DNA from: DATBJG01 sp963790545
GTDB taxonomy: Bacteria > Acidobacteriota > Vicinamibacteria > Vicinamibacterales > JAMQPK01
Reading direction: 5' to 3'
Length of the DNA stretch: 64,000 nucleotides
Assembly (NCBI GenBank): GCA_963790545.1
Contig: CAWBPA010000024.1
Location: forward strand, 310,001-374,000
The notes beneath the pieces are model-generated. The model was not told where the DNA came from, did no database searches, and saw nothing but the letters and a program-made list of their open reading frames with translations. Shown here piece after piece: positions 10,787 to 22,100 of the stretch. The translations under genes were made by a program, and so were the position numbers. Position 1 is the first letter of the stretch; the number at the start of each line of letters is the position of its first letter.

Positions 10787-10850
10787 AGCCTTCAGCCTTC
10801 AGCCGCCAGCCGGAACATGGCTGGATGGCTGATGGCTGATGGCTGATGGC
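10787..10850. repeat. Hairpin built of repeated AGCCTTC / GGCTGAT units
   Basis: The left part is AGCCTTCAGCCTTCAGCCGCC and the right part is GGCTGGATGGCTGATGGCTGA. The right arm is built from the reverse complement of the left unit, so the whole can fold into an imperfect stem. It lies upstream of the ankyrin gene start and downstream of the next secreted-protein gene stop, both on the minus strand. Confidence 0.6.
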
Positions 10851-10867
10851 GATCTGATCGAAACCCA

Positions 10868-11682
10868 CTACTTACCTATGCCGATCATGTGAGCCGGATC
10901 GATATTGTTCTCCTCGCAGATGTGTTCGATGAGCTCGTCCTCGGGCAGCAGGCGAAATTTATGCGTCACCATCCACGGTTTTGTATAGGCCTTGGGATCG
11001 TCGATGGTAATTTCGACGTCCATCTGCCCCACGACTGCGCCGCGTGTAGCGCTCGGTGACGCGAAGCGCTTCGGTGGCCGGGTGGCCGCTCAAGTCCAGC
11101 CACGTCTCGCCATTGAAGCCCGCCGTCTCTACCACGAAGCTATCCTTGTCCCACCTGCCGACGGAATATCCCTGCCAGGTCGGCTGTGCGTCGGGCGGTG
11201 GAAGTGAACGGCCATCGACGAAGACTTGTCGATAGATGGTACGAGACTCGAAAAGGAACAGGACCAGACTCTGGGGTTTGAACGATCTTGAACGGGGCCG
11301 GCACAAAAAGCTTCTCCGGCATTCCAGACGGCAAACAGCGCGCGCCAGGATGATTGGCGCTGTGGTTCGCTTGCCGTTGTTTCAAGAGCTCCTCGGCCCA
11401 AGGACGTAGTGGGACCTCTCCGGGCTTCAAATCTGCAGCAATGTTCAGGAGCAGCCGTGGGGCTTCGAACTCGTTGGACGACTCCCACAGGCCGGCCAAG
11501 TCTGGTTTTCCATCTGGTGTGCGTGGAGCGGGAGCCTTCAGATCGACGTTTCCATCCGCCGTGCGGGAGAGTTTTGATCGATGAAGAGGCCACTGGGCTT
11601 CTGCGGGGACGGCAATCCCCCAAAGCGTCACGATCAGGCCGATCGCGACCATAGGTCCCGCTTGCCATTTGCTCGAATTCAT
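10868..11682 (-). CDS. Secreted PDLAGLW-family protein, frame broken twice
   Basis: Second family member of the PDLxGxW group. The start at 11682 (MNSSKWQAGPM) has GAGGAACCG upstream, and the ATGA overlap couples it to the HD-domain gene. The signal peptide leads to DGKPDLAGLWESS. Homology then passes through three frames: up to about 11275, then YRQVFVDGRSLP, WQGYSVGRWDKDSFVVETAGF and TERYTR to about 11040, and finally VEITIDDPKAYTKPWM, CEENNIDPAHMIGIGK with the stop at 10868. Two small indels restore one continuous protein of about 270 aa. Function is unknown. Confidence 0.7.
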
Positions 11683-12285
11683 TTCGGTTCCTCGCGCAAA
11701 GAGACTTCTTCCAGTTGTCGAACGAGCCGTTCCAGCTCGTTGAGGAGCGGACCCGAGAAGCCGGCAGTGCGATACGCCTCGAGCGCGGTCCGGTAGTACC
11801 ACAGCTGGTCGTGTTTGGGGGCGCTGAACCTCGACCAGAAGGGCTCCCCCAGCCGGCGGTAATCGGCCAGAATGGCGCGAAGGTTGTCGACCTTGTCGGC
11901 GATAGTCACACGCAGGAGGCTGGGATCGGCCTGCGGATGGTGTCGAGATATCCGTTCCTTGCGCTGCCGCCACGGCGGCTTCCGTCCTCCGCCGAAGTCA
12001 GGCGGGGTGTCGGTGGCAATCACCACAATCGAAGCAACCTTGGGCCCAAAAGACTCTTCGATCTTGGCAACGGTGATCTGCTCCGGTTTGTCCTCGAGCG
12101 CATCGTGGAGCAGTGCGGCAATCGCTTCGTCCTCATCCCCTCCATCGTGCTGCACGAGCGCACACACGCCCAACAGATGGGCGAGCATCGGGACAGGACT
12201 CTGTTTGCGTGTGTCGTGACCGTGCAGCCGTCTGCCGGCAGAGTGCGTCCTTGAGTCTGGGACTGATGGCATCCTTAGCGGCCAT
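11679..12285 (-). CDS. HD-domain phosphohydrolase, SpoT-like, probable N-terminal frameshift
   Basis: A cytoplasmic metal-dependent phosphohydrolase of about 200 aa with the HD signature ALLHDALED and the downstream ADKVDNLRAIL motif, as in the hydrolase half of RelA/SpoT and in stand-alone HD proteins. The family N-terminus (SPRLKDAL) is in the frame starting at ATG 12285. The conserved LHGHDTRK and AHLLGVCALV follow in the other frame, so a one-base indel near 12240 is likely. If not, ATG 12272 would be the start. It could hydrolyse (p)ppGpp, but no synthetase domain is present and this is inference. Confidence 0.7.
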
Positions 12286-12310
12286 GTGGAACCGTCCCCG
12301 ATAGCAGGGC

Positions 12311-12875
12311 CTATTTGCCTGGCTTTATCGACAGCCGCACTGGTGCCGTGGCATAGTCGTCGAGGATACACCGGCCATCCGGCCCCGGCTTGACTCGTGC
12401 GGCAGCCGCCATGGTGCCCTGGCCGTTACCCTGTGCATCGAGGTCGAGCTCGATAATCCCAAGCTCGTATCCGGCCTTCGGCTTCGCATCGGGAGCGCCA
12501 CCGCCCACGAAGAAAATCGGCCGATCGGTCACGAGCACCAGACTAGGCTTGCGGTCCTTTCGCTCGTGTGCGTACTTCAGGCTGGTCTTTCGATCTCCAA
12601 TCTGAACGTACCCAATCTCGGGCAGCTTGCGGAGAGCAGAAAGAGCACCCGGATAGCCGCCGAACTTCAGCCCGTCTGTCACCGCCTTGAAATCAAAGTC
12701 GGGCATCAGCCGCTCCATTCGAATCGTGAGCGTGCCCGTCAAACGCTCCAGCATCCCCGGACACTTCAGCTCTGGCAACAAGCGTCTTCGGGTAGGATTG
12801 TGCCTGCGCAATGATTGAAAGACAGACAATCGCCAAGCCCACAAGCACGCATCGAGTTGTGAACTTCGTGACCAT
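12311..12875 (-). CDS. Secreted protein of unknown function, frame broken near 12775
   Basis: The start at ATG 12875 has GGAGAAGG upstream and begins a clear signal peptide (RCVLVGLAIVCLSIIAQAQ). Coding potential passes from that frame (ending YPKTLVARAE) to the frame beginning ELKCPGMLERLTGTL, so one indel lies near 12775. The mature protein has a KCPGMLERL opening, RKTSLKYAHERKD in the middle, PSLVLVTDRPIFFVGG and a terminal VRLSIKPGK. I do not recognise the family. It is divergent from the P-type ATPase gene. Confidence 0.6.
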
Positions 12876-12975
12876 CGTTTCCTTCTCCAGTCCCGATCGA
12901 TGCGCTGGCCGCACCGATTGAAGCTGCCATTGTATCCTCTCCTTTGCACCGCAACTGGTTGCAAGGATCTCACAC

Positions 12976-15808
12976 GTGACATCCCTCGCAAGCCCGAACG
13001 AAACAGCCGAGCCGGCTGCCGCATACCGGGAAACTGTCGCCAAAGTTGCTGCGGCGCTCGGGACCGATATCGAGCGCGGGTTGAGCGACGATGAAGCGCG
13101 ATCGCAGCTCGAGCGGTACGGGCCGAACGAGCTTGCCGCCGAGAAACCGGTGCCGGCATGGCGGCGACTTCTGGCGCAGTTCCAGGAGCTCCTCGTAATC
13201 CTGCTGCTCGTGGCCACAGCGATCTCGGCCGGATTGTGGGTTTACGAGCGCAACGGCGCGCTCCCTTACGAGGCTCTGGCCATCTTTGCCGTCGTCCTGC
13301 TCAACGCCGCCATGGGTTTCGTGCAGGAATCACGTGCCGAAGCGGCACTGGTGGCGCTTCGAGCCATGTCTGCGGCTGATGGTGCGGTGATCCGAGGAGG
13401 CAAACGCGGTCGCATCCCCGCGCGCGATATCGTTCCCGGCGATCTGATTCTTCTCGATGAGGGTGCCGCCATCCCTGCTGACGCGCGGCTGGTGGAATCG
13501 AGCGCCCTTCAGACGACCGAGGCCGCGTTAACCGGCGAGAGTCTACCGGTCGCCAAAGATACCGCACCAATCGACGAAGAGGTGGCGCTGGCCGATCGGC
13601 ACAACATGGTGTTCAGCGGCACGGCTGTCACGTACGGTCACGGAAAAGCCATCGTCACAGCGACCGCGATGCGCACCGAAATGGGCCGCATTGCAGGTCT
13701 CCTGAAAGAGACGCACGATGAAGCCACTCCTCTCCAACAGGAATTGAACAGGATCGGCAAGCTCCTCGGCATCATCGTCGTCGCAATCGCCATCATCATC
13801 ATCTCGACGATCGTCGTGGTGGAGGACGTTCGCAGTGTCTCCTCGTTGCTCGACGTCTTGATCCTTGGTGTGGCCCTGGCTGTTGCGGCGGTCCCCGAAG
13901 GCCTGCCGGCCGTTGTCACGGCGGTGCTCTCGATTGGCGTGCAGCAGATGGCCAAACGCAACGCGATCGTCCGTCGTCTTGCCGCCGTGGAAACACTTGG
14001 ATCGGCAACTGTCATTGCCTCCGACAAGACCGGAACGCTCACCAGGAATGAAATGACGGTGCGAGTCGTCGTGACCGCAAGCGCGCGCTTCGCATTCGAA
14101 GGTACGGGTTATGCGCCGAACGGTGGGGTTCAGAGGGAAGGCGGAGGACCCATCGACGGGGTGTTCCGGATCGAGCTCGAGCATGCGCTCGCAGCAGCCG
14201 ATCTGGCGAACAACGCCACCGTCCAGGAGCAAGATCAGCGCTGGATCGTCCACGGCGACCCGACCGAGGCAGCGCTGTTGGTGGCCGCACGGAAGGCAGG
14301 GCTACGACCCGAGACCCTCAACGCACGGTTACCACGCGTTGGCGAGGTGCCCTTCTCGTCCGAGCGCAAATTGATGAGCACCGTCCATCGAGATACCGAA
14401 CAGCAGGAACGAGGAATCGTGTTCACCAAAGGTGCCCCTGATGTGCTCCTCACGCGTTGCAGCTTTGAGGCGGTGGGCGAAGAGCGGCGGCCGCTGACCG
14501 CCGAGCGCAAGGCGGAAATCCTCAAGACCAACGAGGCACTTGCTGGGGACGCGCTGCGCACGCTTGGGGTCGCCGGACGCTGGCTGCCTGCGGAGGCGCT
14601 CCTACAGGACGGCAAGACCAAGCTCGACGAACGAATCGAGCAGGATCTCGTGTTCGCAGGGTTGATTGGCATGATTGACCCGCCCCGGCCCGAGGCAAAG
14701 GATGCCGTGGCCCGGGCACACGCGGCTGGTATTCGTGTGTTGATGATTACCGGCGATCACCCACGCACTGCTGCCGTCATCGCAAAGGAGCTCGGCATCT
14801 CCCAGGACGGTCGCACCACGACCGGCGCCGACCTTGAGAAGCTCTCGGAAGAAGACAGAGACCGCACCGTCGCCGAGGTGTCGGTTTACGCGCGCGTCAA
14901 TCCCGAGCACAAGCTTCGCATCGTGGATGCCCTGAGGCGTGCAGGAGCGGTGGTGGCGATGACCGGTGACGGCGTCAACGACGCCCCGGCGTTGAAGAAG
15001 GCTGACATCGGCGTCGCCATGGGCATTACCGGAACCGATGTGTCGAAAGAAGCTGCGGATATCGTCCTCACCGACGATAACTTTGCCTCAATCGTCGCGG
15101 CCGTTGAGGAAGGACGCGCGATCTTTGCAAACATCCGCAAATTCCTGCGCTACCTGCTGTCATCCAATATTGGAGAAGTCCTCACGATGTTTCTGGGCGT
15201 GCTGCTTGCGAGACGCATCGGCCTGCCATCCGACGGGAAGTGCCGTGGTTCTGCCACTCGCCGCAACGCAGATTCTGTGGATCAACCTGGTGACCGACGG
15301 TCCCCCGGCGCTCGCACTTGGCATCGATCCTGCGGAACCTGGTCTGATGCGTCACACGCCACGGCCGGTCGGCGAGGGTGTACTCACGGCACGTATGTGG
15401 CGAGGAATTTTCTACGTGGGCGCCATCATGGCGGCCGGCACACTCTTCATGCTTGACGCTTCCCTTCCTGGCGGCTGGATCGAGGGGTCGGGCAATCTGC
15501 GCTACGCACAAACCATCGCGTTCACCACGCTGATGCTGTTTCAGATGTTCAACGTCATCAACGCGCGATCCGACGAGCGAACTGCGTTCGATCGGCTGTT
15601 CACGAATCGCTGGTTGTGGACCGCGATCGCCTTGTCGCTCGGGCTTCAGCTGGCTGTGGTGTACGTGCCGGTGCTTCAGAGGGCGTTTGGAACCGTCGAT
15701 TTGAGTTTCTCAGACTGGGTCCGCTGCGCCGGGGTCGCGAGCTCGGTCTTGTGGCTGCGCGAAGTCAGCAAGCTGCTTGGCCGTTGGGGCAAGCACAGAT
15801 CGGGCTGA
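12976..15808 (+). CDS. P-type cation-transporting ATPase (SERCA/PMR1-like), frame broken near 15230
   Basis: This is an inner-membrane ATP-driven cation pump of about 940 aa. The GTG start is supported by AAGGA eight bases upstream. In order: a cation-ATPase N-terminal domain (RGLSDDEARSQLERYGPNEL), the actuator TGES near residue 187, the membrane motif VPEGLPAVVT, the phosphorylation site SDKTGTLT with Asp near residue 350, an ATP-binding domain, and the hinge GDGVNDAPALKKADIGVAMG near residue 664. The PEGLP motif fits calcium or other divalent/monovalent cation pumps of the P2A group. The last membrane helices (QILWINLVTDGPPALALG) are in another frame, so a one-base indel near 15230 splits the gene. 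Confidence 0.88.
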
Positions 15809-15855
15809 CCGGCCTCGGTCCTGCCGCGTGCTCCGACGCCGTCCTGGCGGGCCCA

Positions 15856-15875
15856 GCGGGGGCTAAAGCCCCCGC
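15856..15875. repeat. Perfect palindrome GCGGGGGC-TAAA-GCCCCCGC
   Basis: An eight-pair GC stem with a TAAA loop, followed by GCTACAGG. It lies between the convergent P-type ATPase and transporter genes. Comparable stems occur at 55991-56012 and 60373-60394, so this is a repeated intergenic hairpin that may also end transcription. Confidence 0.6.
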
Positions 15876-15902
15876 GCTACAGGTGAGCGGCTGCTGTTGT
15901 GG

Positions 15903-17277
15903 TTACGCAGGGACCTGTTGGGCTCCGGTCCGGACCGCAACGGTCGGCGGCGTCGCCTTCCTTCCGGCGTACGCACGGCCGACGAGAACGGCCAGACCAA
16001 GAAACGCGGCCGCCAGCGCGACGTTGACCTTGGCGAAGCCGGCTGCAGTCAAGCCTATGTTCGTGCCGATGAAGACGAGCGCAGCCGACATGACGTCGCC
16101 CATACGGAAGAAAAACGAGTCGATGGCCTGCTTGGCGCTGTACTTTTCTTCGCGAGTGCAGGGCAGGAACAGCATGTTCCGAACGGTATTGCTCAGTGAG
16201 TAATCAGTGGCCTTTTCGGACACCTTGGCGGCTTGCACGGCCGCCAGGGCAGGAACAAATGCGAGGACGTTGTACGCCATGAGCGAGAGCGCCGGCAGGA
16301 TACAGACAGCCGTCGAGACGCCCAGGTATTTGACGATGCGCGAGACCACGAACAGCTGAAGCAGCAGGCTGGTGATGTTGATGAGCGCGAAGTATCTGGA
16401 ATAGAATGCGCCAATGATCCCTTCGACTCCCATGCCACCCCCGCGACCGGCCGCGACATCTGCCCGGGCGGCCGTCCGTCACAATGCTGCCGAGGATGTA
16501 CTCTCCGGTTGCGTCGACCGTGGAGTTCAAGAGCAGCATGAAGGCAATGAGCAGCAGGTACGGTGTTCGAAATACCATCGCAAACGGGTTGGTCGGCTTT
16601 GAGCCATCCTCGACAGCTTCTGCCTTCTTCGACGGCGGTTTTCGCGCATCTTCGTGAGCCGATGTCTTCCGATCCACGTAGTTGGTAATCTGCAGTTGCG
16701 CCGCGAGAAGGACCGCCCCAACCAAAAGCAGCTGGTAAACCCCCAGCGGTTTGATCAGCCAACCAGCCACGACGGCACCAAGCACGGCGCCAAGTGACGC
16801 GCCGAAGCCGACGATGGGAAAGAGACGTTCTCCCTCTTCCCTGGAGTAGAGATCGTTCGCGAACGACCAGAACTGCGCCACGATCATCAGATTGAAGACA
16901 CCGATCCAGAGAAAGTACGGGATGCCGACGGGCAGGCCCCCTTGCCCAAGAAAATAGAAGCCGACGAGACATGCAACGAAGAAGTACGTGACAACGTTCA
17001 GCAGCGTGCGACGAGGAAGCCGACTCGCCAGGCGCCCATAGTAGGGCACGGCCACCGCCAGCAACGCGACCTGACCCACCGACAGATATGTCTTGAGCTC
17101 TGGGGATCCCTGCCCGAGAATCAGCGCCTCTCGAACAGGCTTGAGGATGTAGTAGGTCGTCAGGAGCAGGAACACGTTCAGGGCCAAAAGAACCGCCAGC
17201 GCTCCTTCGCCTGGACGGACGTCCGCAAAGATTCGAAGCGCGCGATCGAACAGGCTGGCTTGCTCAGGCGTATTCAT
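15903..17277 (-). CDS. ATP/ADP-carrier-like (Npt1/Npt2, NTT) transporter, frame broken near 16440
   Basis: Membrane transporter of about 455 aa with roughly twelve helices. GGGGAGAGG precedes the ATG at 17277. The first helices (LAVLLALNVFLLLTTYYILKPVREALIL) carry the YYILKPVRE signature of the nucleotide-transporter/MFS family that includes ATP/ADP translocases. A charged linker (APEDARKPPSKKAEAVEDG region) separates the halves. The frame from 17277 loses homology after YILGSIVTDG and resumes in the frame beginning GVEGIIGAFYSRYF, so an indel near 16440 breaks it. In free-living bacteria such proteins are of unknown substrate; ATP/ADP exchange should not be assumed. Confidence 0.72.
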
Positions 17278-17369
17278 CGACCTCTCCCCTATTGCGCCAG
17301 CCCAGTCAAACAGCGATACGCTGAGCTGCGAAATACCGCGGGGTGCCGGCATAACTAAATCCGCCAATG

Positions 17370-18064
17370 TCACGCCAACAGGGCGAGACGCCGGCGTATC
17401 CGTCGACTGATCCAGCGCAGCACAACACGTGCCGCGCCGTCCGTGTAATGCTTCAGGACATTTCCACCGCCGGCCAGAAGGATCCAGGCGGCCAATGCCG
17501 CCATCTTCTGCTCAGCCCGCCATCCGCCGGCCGATTCCCGACCGAGCGCGGCCAGCCTATCGCGAAGCCGCTTCTCCGGCAGCTTCAGACCTGTCGCCGC
17601 GACACCGTAGAGGTCTCGCTCGCGCCAAATGGAGCAGGACAGGCACTTCGCTTTGGCCGCGTCGTTCACGACGCCCGAAACAGGCGACCCTCAAGCGCAT
17701 GGATCCTGATATGGTCGTTCGCAATGCGCTCGGGCTCGATCAAGCTGCCCACGACCACTCCAGCGCCTCGCACGCTGGGACCAAGGGTCTGATAGTGGCG
17801 AATCAACTCTGTCACAGACCGTCGTCCGTACCGCTTCACGGACGTCACCAGTCGGGAGAGACTCTGGTCCGCCTTTCGAGCGGTGCCGAATCCAGCATGG
17901 TACGGTTGTCGAGATTCGGGGACGGCCGGGTCACTCAGCTCGACCCTGCGGCTGTCCATGACGCGGGGCGAGTTCGCAGGGCCACTCAGAAACACAGCAC
18001 TGGCCCACCCGGACTTCACGGTAAAACCGATGGTCGCGGGCAACTCTTTCAGCGAGCCGGACAT
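17370..18064 (-). CDS. Conserved hypothetical protein, probably one gene with a frameshift near 17668
   Basis: Two open frames overlap by four bases. The first (18064-17666) contains SLSRLVTSVKRYGRRSVTELI and ends HALEGRLFRAS. The second (17669-17370) begins NDAAKAKCLSCSIWRERDLYG and ends in a Trp/Arg-rich tail. Inserting one base in TTTCGGGCGTCGTG would read straight through as LFRAVVNDAAKAK, so I favour a single protein of about 230 aa. The alternative is two coupled genes. No known domain is recognised and there is no signal peptide. Confidence 0.5.
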
Positions 18065-18121
18065 GGCCCATATCGTAATGACAGAAGGGCAAGACGGGAA
18101 TGGGGTGTTTTCAGGCCGTCT

Positions 18122-18575
18122 TCATGCGGGTCCACGAACCGGAACATCTCTATCAGCCCAGAGAAGGGCTGCGATCGAGATCACAATCGACAACACCCAA
18201 CAGTAGTAACCAATCAAGAGTTGTTCCACGGCAACGCCCAGGCGCATCGGAACGTCGGCTGCAATGGACGCCGCACAGACGAGCGCCAGGGCCATCGCAA
18301 GACGGTGACCGGCCGGGGCTCTCCCTTGAAGGATACGCCACCTGAAACGTGGGCCAAGCCAGACAACCAGGTTGCTGGCGTACACAGCGGTCATGTACAG
18401 ACCAGATCATTGGTCGTGTCAGGAACAACGGGTTGACGATGAATAAGGGGAAGCTGATGACAATCTCCCACCCGTACGTTGCCCGAGACGCGTTGAGTGT
18501 GGTCGAGTGAACGGCCGGCACCACAAGTGCCGCCGCATACATGACCCATGAGGCACGCAGCAGCATTTTAGACAT
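18122..18575 (-). CDS. Small integral membrane protein, frame broken near 18395
   Basis: The N-terminal frame starts at 18575 (MSKMLLRASWVMYAAALVVP) and gives two hydrophobic segments up to NPLFLTRPMIW. The C-terminal frame continues with VYASNLVVWLGPRF, LAMALALVCAASIAADVPM and WVLSIVISIAALLWADRD. Together this is a protein of about 150 aa with four likely membrane helices. One indel near 18395 links the frames. Function is unknown. Confidence 0.5.
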
Positions 18576-18620
18576 CGTCCTTGAATCCTCGCGACCGAGC
18601 TTCGAGTCCAGCGTCCCGCC

Positions 18621-18902
18621 CTATTCGCCCACGAACGTCCCATCGGGCGCGAGAATGAAATCGTCCGTCAGCGGCACGAATGCCCGCCACCCTCCGTCAT
18701 CGATTGACGCGGCAACTCGAATCGCGCCATTCGGCTTGTCATCCCAAAACACCGACACGCTGCCCTGATACGAGGTTCCGCTCTGGCTGGTCGTCTCGAA
18801 GTGTCGCGACACACCAATTTCGCTACACAAGTCGGCGTAGGATCGTTCCCGCCATGGCTGCAGCTGATCGTGTAACAGGCGCCGCGCCTCGACCTTGTTC
18901 AT
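18621..18902 (-). CDS. Conserved hypothetical protein (about 93 aa)
   Basis: The start is set at the ATG of MNKVEARRLLHDQL; the upstream in-frame stretch overlaps a repeat element and is not coding. The protein is soluble, with LQPWRERSYADL, a SVSVFWDDKPNGAIRV strand and a conserved-looking end GGWRAFVPLTDDFILAPDG. It resembles small hypothetical proteins that pair a helical N-terminus with a beta-rich C-terminus. I cannot assign a function. Confidence 0.6.
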   Translation of the reverse strand: MNKVEARRLLHDQLQPWRERSYADLCSEIGVSRHFETTSQSGTSYQGSVSVFWDDKPNGAIRVAASIDDGGWRAFVPLTDDFILAPDGTFVGE

Positions 18903-18933
18903 AGCCAGGTTATCGACCAGGCGGACAGCTACT

Positions 18934-19068
18934 CGTAGGGCGGGCCTTGCTTTGTAGGCCCGCCTGGAGCCGGGTCTAGAGAGCAAGACCCGGCCTACGT
19001 ACTGTAGTTTCGCAACGGACCGGGTCCATAGAGCAGGACTCGTCCTACGTACTGAGGCTGTTGCGCGC
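18934..19068. repeat. MITE/REP-like element, copy A (one unit plus a partial unit)
   Basis: It contains CGTAGGGCGGGCCTTG, TAGGCCCGCC, CCGGGTCTAGAGAGCA, GACCCGGCCTACGTACTG and TTTCGCAACG, followed by a second partial unit of the same kind. Close copies are at 39822-39934 and, in reverse orientation, 23422-23505. The internal palindromes can form two successive hairpins. Confidence 0.75.
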
Positions 19069-19078
19069 GATGTTTCAG

Positions 19079-19108
19079 AAAAAAAAGGGCCAGGATTGCT
19101 CCTGGCCC
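19079..19108 (-). terminator. Rho-independent terminator of the TonB receptor gene
   Basis: On the minus strand the stem GGGCCAGGA-GCAA-TCCTGGCCC is followed directly by eight T residues. It lies 25 bases after the stop codon of the receptor gene at 19133, in the right orientation. Confidence 0.85.
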
Positions 19109-19132
19109 TTCGTCATGCACGCGGATGGTTGC

Positions 19133-22100
19133 TTAGAAGTTCACCGTGAAATTGAAGCGCACGAACCGCGGATTGTAGATGCTGGTCGGAGTGCTCCAGC
19201 CAGCGGGACGCGGCGTGTTGTCCGTGGTGTAGATATACGTTGTATTGAAACCCGTGGCGTAGTTGGTGTTGAGCATGTTGTTCAGGTCAACCCCGATATC
19301 GGTGCGCGTACCGCCGAATCGGACGATCTTCGCAATGCGCATGTCGATCTGCGTCCGGCGCTCGCCCGAGTAGATGCGCCGGTCGTTGTGGCCGATCGGA
19401 ATCGTCGTGTTGCCGGTCGGGGTGGCTCCTGGCGGGAGGTGGCCAAGCGCCGCCGCGATGACGGAGTTCGGCACCTGCCACTGCGCCGTCGTGTTCGCCG
19501 TCACCGGCAAGGAGCGCTTCCGGCTGCGATCGGACGATGCCGCTGATGCAGAACGTCGATCTTCGGGATGGTATAGCTGGCCAGGCCGCGCCACGTTGTC
19601 TGCCACGGCTCGACGTTGTGGCAACCCCTCGGGTCGGGACCGAGGGTCACTTGAACGATGCCCGTCTGGACGTTGTTGAAATTCGTGATTGTCGAGCAGG
19701 TGTCTACTAGCCCGCGGCCTTGGCCAAAGCCGACCTGCGTGTTCAAGCCGTTGCGCAGCCGCGTGTTGATCGTGACACCGTATCCATCCCACCTGCTGTC
19801 GCGCTCCGGACCAAAGTCGGTCTCGCGCGTCATGTAGAGCCGCGGGGCCACTGCGTTCGCCGCTGCCGTCGGGACGTACACCGTGATTGGATACCCGCCG
19901 CCGTCCGGAAGCCGCGGATCCTGCGGCGCCGTCAGCGTGTAGGTCTCGTAGTACGACTGCACCCCACCTGCGCGCCGATTGAGGTCATCGGTCACGAAGA
20001 ACCCGTGGAAGGTACGATGTGTGTAGGTGAAATCCGCAGATACGCGCGGCATCAGCTCCTGTTGGACCGTCACCGTGTACTGGCGGTCCCTCGGCCGCAC
20101 GCCCCAGCCGCTGAGCACGGCAGGATCGACCTCCGTCGCTGCGCCGAGCCTGCCGAAGTTCACGCCTGGACCGGTCGCGGCCGCGCACTCGCCATTGGCT
20201 GCCGGGTTCAGCAGGTCACAGTTCACGACCAGGTCGCCGTTGCCTCCCGCCGCGAGCGTCGCGTTCCACTGGCGGTTTTGCACGTCGCGGATGACCGTGA
20301 AGCCCGGGTTGGTGGAGGTATACGGCGGGTCATTCGCGGCGTAGGCAAGGTAGGTGCCCCAGTTGAACTTGAGCGCCGTCTTGCCGTTGCCGAACAGGTC
20401 GTAGGCCACACCCACGCGCGGCGTGATGTCGTTGTACGCATCGACACCGGCCGTCTTCGGGATGGTGATTGGCGTCGGAGCCAGGAAGTTCGTGATCGTG
20501 GTGCCGTTGCCTTCGACGGGAGCGTAACTCGACGCCCGGTCGAAGCGCAGTGCGCCCTGCACCGTCAGCCGGTCACGCGTCCAGCTGTCCTGGATGAAGA
20601 CGCCGTGCAGGGTCGTGATCGTTCGACGACCCATGTCAGGCAGCCAGTAACTGACTGCGTTCGGCGCTCCTTGATTGAAGCGATACGACAGTCCCGTCTG
20701 GTTGGAAATCGTCTGATCGAGCTGGTCCAGCCGATTGCCCTGGTAGCCGACCTTCATGTTGTGGGCGCCAGTGACGTAGGACGCCGTCGCCTGCCAGCCA
20801 TCAGTCTTGCCGACCGCCCATCCCCACTGCTGCACACCCCGGTAGGTGTAGTTCGCCACCGGCGCATACGGCCGGCCCGTCGCGGCGTTGATCGCGTTCG
20901 ACTGCTCTGTGACGGGGATGAAATTGGTGATGCCGTCTGGCGGCGGGTGACCAAAGATCGGATTGTAGCGGAACATCGTGTAGCCGGCCTCGAAGAGCAG
21001 CCTGCCGGTTGCCGGCATCGTCCAGTTCGCCTGATTGAGGTAGAAGGGCACGTCGAAGTAGCCGCGCGCGGCCGTCGAGGTCGCTTCCGGCGACTGGAAG
21101 GGCGCGCCATTGTTGCCGAGGCCGATCCAATCGTCACCGCGGCTGTGACAGCCCGGGGTGTCGACACTGAGCGGGGTGCCCTCGCAGCGTTTCTGGTTAC
21201 TCTGAGTTGAACCGGATGCGATGCGCGCCGATCTGACTCGTCAGACGACCGATGATCATCTGGCGGTCCTGCACAAGGCGCGCGCCGATCGGTGAGCCGA
21301 CCCAGTCCCAGCGCGACGCGTCGCCAGCGTTCGCGTTGGCGCTGATCCCTTCGAGCTGCGTCTGGGTGCTGAGTGCGCGATAGCTGCCGTAGAACCAGAG
21401 GCGATCACGCATGATTGGCCCGCCAAATGAGCCGCTGGCGTCGTGCGCGTGGTTGATGCCGGGGTTCTCCCGCAGGTTTGGATTGAGAGCCTGCAGCTCT
21501 GGAGTCAGGTTGTTGCCGCGCGACCACTCGCCCGCCAGGTTCAGAAACGCGGAGCCGTTGAACGTGTTGCCACCCGAGCGCGGTACCAGGTTCATCACCG
21601 GGCCGCCGATGTCGCTCTCACCGAGGCCGCCACCAACGACGACCGCGACTTCTTCCGCGTTGGGCGTGTCGTACACGTACGACGACACACCGCCGCTGCG
21701 TGCGGCCGCGACGGTAAACCCGTTGACCGTCATCCGGCCTTCACCAGCGACCGACGTCGAGTTAATCGCGCTCGAGTTCGCGTTGAAGAACGTCATAGTC
21801 GGCGACAACGCGGACCCGTTGCCGTCGACATTGAGACCAGGTGTGGCGTTGAGCAACGCACCGGCCGCGCGCGCAACCGGCAGCGTCTGAATCACGTCGC
21901 CCTGCATGACCATTTCGCGACGCGCCGTCTGCACGTCGACAACCGGCGACTCGCCCAGGACCGTAATCGTTTCTTCGAGGGCCCCGACCCGCATTTCAGC
22001 CGGAATCGTCAGCGTCTGCGAGCCGGTCAACTCGATACCTTCCCGCTTCACGGAGCCGAAACCGACCAGCACGAACGTCACGGAGTACGTGCCGGGACGC

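Noticed and set aside
19720..21210. Plus-strand 496-codon ORF
   Set aside because: It is the antisense shadow of the TonB receptor gene, rich in Arg and Val with no recognisable domain.
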